Shown: positions 6,591 through 10,143 of the stretch, in pieces
How the letters are laid out: each line of letters opens with the position of its first letter
Position numbering within the stretch: the first letter of the stretch is position 1
Assembly: GCA_021778375.1 (NCBI GenBank)
Contig: JAJYCM010000083.1
Coordinates: forward strand, 1 to 10,143
Source: Bacteroidota bacterium
GTDB taxonomy: Bacteria; Bacteroidota; Ignavibacteria; Ignavibacteriales; Ignavibacteriaceae
Length of the DNA stretch: 10,143 bases
Reading direction: 5' to 3'
Notes under the pieces: generated by a model
What the model was told of the DNA's origin: nothing
What the model saw: only the letters and a program-made list of their open reading frames with translations
The model's database searches: none
Translations under genes and position numbers: made by a program

Positions 6591-7430
6591 TTAAGGTTTT
6601 TGTCCATAGAAATCAAATTGAAGATAGTTTAATGCTTTGTTGGTTATAATCAAATTCTTTTCTTTTGCAAAGTTTTGTGCATTTTGAATATTTCCGTTAT
6701 AGAACCTCAACCACAGAAGATTTAGTTCAACAAGTCCGTCAAAAATTCTATTCGCCGCAAAAGAATTTATGGTTACATACCCCCAAAGGACATTCCATCC
6801 CAGAGAAAGAAAACCGCTAAAATAATTACCTGTATAAATCTGTCCTGCACCCGGAATAAAATGAGAGATTAAATTTGAGAAGACTTCTGAATATTTATCC
6901 TTATGAACTTTCTCAGCTAAATTTTGAAGTTGTTTACAAGAGTCAATTTTGGCAAATGATTTGGCGGCTTCATCCCATTTGTCTGCAAACATCAAAGCCC
7001 ATCCACGCCAATAATTAATTTCATTCGCTTTGGAAGTAAATTTTTTATCATTGGCGAGTTCGTCCAGCAATTGTAAAGCTCGATCTGTTGTTCGCCTTAA
7101 AATGTTTGCTCTAATAATTTCAATTTTGGCTTGATAAATCTGTTGAATTGTTTTTGCATTAAGCTCTGCATCGGTAAAAGTTAAAATGGCATCAGAAAAC
7201 TTACCCCCCATTTTATATGATTTCCCCATAAGTTCATAAATCTCAAAAGTATACTGGGAATAGGTATCAAAGAAGAGTAATCTTTTTAATTCAGTAATAG
7301 CGTCATAATAATTTTCACTGGCGTACAAATTCTTCGCAAAAGCAAACTGCTTTTTCAGTGCATCCTGCGCAAACATATTTGAAGCAGAGAAAATTATTAC
7401 TAAAATAAAAAATATTACGCACCATTTCAT
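6591..7430 (-). CDS. Secreted TPR-like protein with C-terminal PGxGxxY hydrophobic domain (second of pair)
   Basis: A 279-residue protein without a named function. It has a signal peptide at 1-21 (hydrophobic core 4-15, ending NMFA, then Gln22). Residues about 25-175 are helical with TPR-like repeats: LYASENYYDAITELKRLL (35-52), MGKSYKMGGKFSDAILTF (68-85) and RGWALMFADKWDEAAKSF (142-159), each with the small-aromatic/Ala spacing of TPRs. The C-terminal part starts with FIPGAGQIYTGNYFSGF (191-207), a TM2/DUF5683-like motif, and continues with a hydrophobic stretch to about 245 (FYNGNI at 243-248). It starts 7 nt after its upstream neighbour, whose C-terminal domain it matches almost without gaps, so the two are probably diverged duplicates. 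It is the last gene of the four-gene operon. No clear terminator follows. Confidence 0.85.
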   Translation of the reverse strand: MKWCVIFFILVIIFSASNMFAQDALKKQFAFAKNLYASENYYDAITELKRLLFFDTYSQYTFEIYELMGKSYKMGGKFSDAILTFTDAELNAKTIQQIYQAKIEIIRANILRRTTDRALQLLDELANDKKFTSKANEINYWRGWALMFADKWDEAAKSFAKIDSCKQLQNLAEKVHKDKYSEVFSNLISHFIPGAGQIYTGNYFSGFLSLGWNVLWGYVTINSFAANRIFDGLVELNLLWLRFYNGNIQNAQNFAKEKNLIITNKALNYLQFDFYGQKP

Positions 7431-7437
7431 ATTAGTA

Positions 7438-8307
7438 TCATCTGCAAAAATTTATTTCGGGTATAAAATAGTTTTTAGCATTGAGGAAAACTTTTAAACT
7501 ATTCACGAAATCAAATTGAATTTTTACATTATAAATCTGTGCCGCAGCAATTGAACCATAAATATTTCCGGCATAAAATCCGGCAGCTAATCCACCAAAT
7601 ACCCAACCGCGGAAATTGTGCTCCGCCTTAAAGTCCGTATAAGACAGATATCCCAATGCAGCTGCAGCTAAAAAGGCGAATACGCCATCAGAATATTCAT
7701 TAACATAGAATTTTCCCAATCCGGGAATAATAGCCGAAAGTATTCCTGCAACAAGAGAACTTTTATAGGGGGGAGCTTCCTTCCAACTATAAAAATCTTT
7801 TACACGCTGAAAATCTGTTCCTTCAAAATGGGATAAAAATTTATTTTCGCTGGGAAGTTTGTCATTTGTAAATAAATATGAAAAATAAAATAATTTTTTA
7901 TCCCGGGGAGAAAGTACGAATTGATTAGACAAATCCACATTGATGAAATCATTTCTTAAACCAAAATAATCTTCGTCTTGAAACAATGCTTTATAATATT
8001 CTAATTGTGCATCAGGAAATAGGTGTGACTGATGGTCAATTGATGCAAACAATTTTGCCGCTTTAGAATAATTTCCGATTTTTGAATAAGCAATAGCTGT
8101 TTTATAACTAACCGTGTCGTTATGATTTGTCGAGAGATACCTTTGATATTCTAGTGCAGCTCTTAAATAATCATGCGAGCAGAAAAGATAATCGGCAAAT
8201 TTTTTTATGTTGGGCGGAGAGAATAAGTTAACTTCATTTTGTTGGTCTACAGATTGAGCAATGAGTATAGAACAATAACACAATATCAGGAAAATGGTTT
8301 TCTTCAT
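7438..8307 (-). CDS. Secreted TPR-like protein with C-terminal PGxGxxY hydrophobic domain (first of pair)
   Basis: A 289-residue protein without a named function. The signal peptide (MKKTIFLILCYCSILIA, then Gln18) is followed by a helical region with TPR-like units: FADYLFCSHDYLRAALEYQR (37-56) and TAIAYSKIGNYSKAAKLFAS (70-89). From about residue 183 it is hydrophobic and Gly/Ala-rich: ILSAIIPGLGKFY (189-201), DGVFAFLAAAALGYLSY (207-223), and a stretch (233-256) with FYAGNIYG. These look like two or three membrane-inserting segments of the TM2/DUF5683 kind. Its ATG overlaps the stop of the YidD-like gene by 4 nt (ATGA), a strong sign of coupled translation. Shared positions with the next gene include PGxGxxY, GY, F-A, and FYxGNI at matching spacing. 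Confidence 0.85.
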   Translation of the reverse strand: MKKTIFLILCYCSILIAQSVDQQNEVNLFSPPNIKKFADYLFCSHDYLRAALEYQRYLSTNHNDTVSYKTAIAYSKIGNYSKAAKLFASIDHQSHLFPDAQLEYYKALFQDEDYFGLRNDFINVDLSNQFVLSPRDKKLFYFSYLFTNDKLPSENKFLSHFEGTDFQRVKDFYSWKEAPPYKSSLVAGILSAIIPGLGKFYVNEYSDGVFAFLAAAALGYLSYTDFKAEHNFRGWVFGGLAAGFYAGNIYGSIAAAQIYNVKIQFDFVNSLKVFLNAKNYFIPEINFCR

Positions 8308-8756
8308 TCATTATTGACAATAACGGAAGGTGGAATATACTTTATCTCATTTTTATTTAAAGTATAGAGAGAAATGGGATCGTAGAAATGCCCGTCCGGA
8401 ACGCGGGGATAAAAATCGAATTTGGCAATAAAATCCATATCACGAGTAAAACGATCAAAAAACATCAGGGTTCCTTGGACAAGGTTTGTTTTGCTTACTG
8501 ATTGAAGAAAAAAATTTGAACAGGTTGGCGAGAACGCACAATTATCGCCATCAACATCCGAAATAAAAAACCAGTATGAATCTAATAAGGATTTCAAAAC
8601 AAACCTTGCCGGGTTCTTTGCATCAAAGCTTAAATCTCTTTTATGAAAATTATCTTTCACTGCATAAGAGTAATTAGCTTTACCCCATTTTTGCCAATCT
8701 GTTTGTGCAAAAATTATTGTAGAAGAAAATATAAAAATGCAAAGAAATAATTTCAT
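8304..8756 (-). CDS. yidD: YidD-like protein with signal peptide (exported YidD domain)
   Basis: A 150-residue protein whose middle carries the YidD signature: DGDNCAFSPTCSNFFLQSV (69-87), matching the family pattern CRFxPTCSxYAxEAI, then QGTLMFFDRFTRD (94-106) in place of GxxLxxxRLxRC, and DGHFYDPI (121-128) in place of GGxDPVP. Typical YidD proteins are 70-90 residues, cytoplasmic and membrane-associated, and aid insertion of inner-membrane proteins with YidC. This one has a clear signal peptide (1-17, IIFA then Gln18) and about 40 extra residues before the domain, so the domain would face the periplasm. Two family cysteines (C73, C79) are kept; the third, in RC, is Asp106. It starts 2 nt after the acyl-CoA dehydrogenase stop and overlaps the next gene. 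The family call is solid; a canonical YidD role is doubtful. Confidence 0.85.
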   Translation of the reverse strand: MKLFLCIFIFSSTIIFAQTDWQKWGKANYSYAVKDNFHKRDLSFDAKNPARFVLKSLLDSYWFFISDVDGDNCAFSPTCSNFFLQSVSKTNLVQGTLMFFDRFTRDMDFIAKFDFYPRVPDGHFYDPISLYTLNKNEIKYIPPSVIVNNE

Positions 8757-8758
8757 AA

Positions 8759-9904
8759 CTATTTTTCATCGAGCAAAGCGCGGGCAATAACCATCTTCTG
8801 AATTTCCGATGTGCCTTCATAAATTTCCGTAATCTTTGAGTCACGCAGATATCGTTCCACCAAATATTCACGAACGTAACCATACCCGCCATGAATTTGA
8901 ACAGCATCAAGAGCACACTCAACGGCGATTTTGGAAGAATAAAGTTTTGCCATTGCTGCTTCCTTATAATATTTTTTTCCTGCATCTTTCAAAGCTGCCG
9001 CTCTAAATGTTAGAGCCTTAGCGGCTTCAATTTTGACAGTCATATCCGCTAATTTAAATTGAATTGCTTGAAAATCTGAGATATGAGTTCCAAATGCTTT
9101 TCTTTGTTTCGCATATTTAAGGGCAGCATCAAAGGAAGCTTCGGCAATTCCGATAGCCTGAGAGGCAATCCCAATACGGCCGCCGTTTAAGATATTCATT
9201 GCAAAATTAAATCCTTTCCCCTCTTCCCAAACCAAATTTTTTACCGGCACTTTACAACTTTCAAAAGTAAGAGAAGATGTATCTGAACTTCTGATTCCGA
9301 GCTTATCTTCTTTCTTGCCGCGTCCAAAGCCCGGGGTTCCATTTTCAACAACAATAGTTGAAATTCCATGGTGTCCCTTTTCTTTATCAGTAGTAGCCAT
9401 TACGACAAAATAATCAGCGGAATGTCCGTTTGTTATCCAATTTTTAATTCCGTTAAGCACAAAAAATTCGCCGTCTTTATCAGCAGTCGTTTTTTGCTTA
9501 GTTGCGTCGCTACCGGCTTCCGGTTCTGATAAAGCAAATGCACCAAGTTTTTCACCTTTAGCCATAGGTACTAAATACTTTTCTTTAATATAATCAGAGC
9601 CGTACTCCTCGAGCCCGTGACAGACTAAAGAATTATTTACGGACATAATGACACCGACACTAGCATCAACTTTAGAAATCTCGATCATTGCAAGGACATA
9701 ACTGATAGTATCCAATCCGGCGCCACCGTATTCCGGCGAGACCATCATTCCTAAAAAACCAAGCTCACCTAATTTTTTAACAATATCGGATGGAAATTGA
9801 GCATTAATATCTCTTTCCACTGAAGATGGCGCTATTTCGCCGACTGCAAATTCCCTTGCAGTTTCTTTGATCATTAACTGATCATCCGTAAAATTGAAAT
9901 TCAT
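8759..9904 (-). CDS. Acyl-CoA dehydrogenase (short/branched-chain type)
   Basis: A 381-residue FAD enzyme that forms the 2,3-double bond of acyl-CoA in beta-oxidation or branched-chain amino-acid breakdown, passing electrons to electron-transfer flavoprotein. Full family length with all domains: N-terminal helical domain (1-115), the first signature ALSEPEAGSD (124-133), the beta domain with KNWITNG (154-160), and the C-terminal helical domain with QRKAFGTHISDFQAIQFKLADM (267-288) and the second signature around QIHGGYGYVREY (336-347). The catalytic base is Glu363 in IYEGTSEIQ, the position used by short- and medium-chain enzymes and not that of isovaleryl- or long-chain ones. Butyryl-CoA is a likely but unproven substrate. 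The start is supported by GAGGG 5-9 nt upstream. It is the first gene of an operon with the YidD-like and TPR genes, which have no evident metabolic link. Confidence 0.95.
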   Translation of the reverse strand: MNFNFTDDQLMIKETAREFAVGEIAPSSVERDINAQFPSDIVKKLGELGFLGMMVSPEYGGAGLDTISYVLAMIEISKVDASVGVIMSVNNSLVCHGLEEYGSDYIKEKYLVPMAKGEKLGAFALSEPEAGSDATKQKTTADKDGEFFVLNGIKNWITNGHSADYFVVMATTDKEKGHHGISTIVVENGTPGFGRGKKEDKLGIRSSDTSSLTFESCKVPVKNLVWEEGKGFNFAMNILNGGRIGIASQAIGIAEASFDAALKYAKQRKAFGTHISDFQAIQFKLADMTVKIEAAKALTFRAAALKDAGKKYYKEAAMAKLYSSKIAVECALDAVQIHGGYGYVREYLVERYLRDSKITEIYEGTSEIQKMVIARALLDEK

Positions 9905-10022
9905 AATTCCCTCAAGTTTAATAATATTACTTTTTGGTAACTTGTCCGTCTAAATAATTTTAGATTTGTAGTCTTAAATTGAAGAGACGACAAAAAATTT
10001 TTCGGTGAAGATAAAACAATAT

Positions 10023-10036
10023 TTGATATATATCAA
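10023..10036. promoter_or_regulatory. Perfect FNR/CRP-family type palindrome TTGAT-N4-ATCAA
   Basis: TTGATATATATCAA is a perfect 14-bp palindrome and matches the FNR consensus TTGAT-N4-ATCAA in all ten specified positions. It lies in the spacer upstream of the acyl-CoA dehydrogenase operon (centre about 125 nt from its ATG) and upstream of a possible plus-strand gene at the right edge (about 89 nt). No other intergenic site in the window matches both half-sites. A second, weaker inverted repeat, ATGAT-N6-ATCAT, lies at 10053-10068. AT richness raises the odds of a chance palindrome. Confidence 0.5.
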
Positions 10037-10118
10037 CGGTGAATTTTAATTGATGATATACACATCATAAATAGAATTTTCAATTTTTTAAAATGAACAT
10101 AATCTTTATATTTGAGAT

Positions 10119-10143
10119 ATGGAAAATCAATCATCTTTGGATA
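10119..10143 (+). CDS. Possible start of a divergent gene, cut by the window edge
   Basis: An ATG opens a frame reading MENQSSLD up to the edge. Just upstream, TATATTTG (10107-10114) fits the Bacteroidota -7 element TAnnTTTG, but so close to the ATG that the transcript would be nearly leaderless. No matching upstream -33 element was seen. A second ATG at 10093 in another frame is also open to the edge (MNIIFIFE...), and no Shine-Dalgarno site favours either. Only eight codons are visible, so no function can be given. Confidence 0.25.

Noticed and set aside
8680..8985. A 101-codon minus-strand frame spanning the dehydrogenase/YidD junction
   Set aside because: It overlaps two well-supported genes in another frame, and its translation has no recognisable domain.

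Overview
The window is AT-rich, densely coding and almost entirely on the minus strand. It looks like a chromosome piece from the Bacteroidota/Chlorobi (FCB) group, perhaps an Ignavibacteria-type anaerobe or facultative anaerobe. The reasons are: Alvin/Chlorobium-type 2[4Fe-4S] ferredoxins carrying a between-cluster insert; four exported proteins whose predicted mature N-terminus is Gln (the 'Q-rule' of Bacteroidota signal peptidase I substrates); an exported YidD-like protein; and generally weak Shine-Dalgarno sites. The taxonomic call is an inference from protein features, not a database result.

Left part (1-3832). A small two-helix membrane protein on the plus strand converges on trxB (thioredoxin reductase), with a strong bidirectional terminator between them. 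Upstream of trxB on the same strand is a compact unit, in transcription order: an MBL-fold hydrolase, a Rieske [2Fe-2S] protein overlapping it by 23 nt, and queG (epoxyqueuosine reductase) 19 nt further on. A 403-base spacer without a convincing gene follows.

Middle (3833-6373). Two tandem paralogous ferredoxins of 110 residues each (about 74% identical, no gaps) have their own ribosome binding sites, leaders and intrinsic terminators, so they look like separate transcription units. Next is a lemA-TPM pair, 5 nt apart, encoding a LemA membrane protein and a TPM-domain protein with a long glycine-rich tail.

Right part (6591-9904). One tightly packed four-gene operon reads, in transcription order: acyl-CoA dehydrogenase, an exported YidD-like protein (2 nt gap), and two secreted or membrane proteins with TPR-like N-terminal parts and a shared hydrophobic PGxGxxY C-terminal domain (4-nt overlap, then 7 nt gap). 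The YidD-like/PGxGxxY trio is the best candidate here for a poorly described system. Upstream of the operon, at 10023-10036, is a perfect TTGAT-N4-ATCAA palindrome of the FNR/CRP-family type, and a possible divergent gene begins at the right edge.

The left half is notable for redox proteins (TrxB, QueG, Rieske, two ferredoxins) and the right half for envelope proteins. I saw no tRNA, rRNA, CRISPR array, insertion sequence or phage gene.
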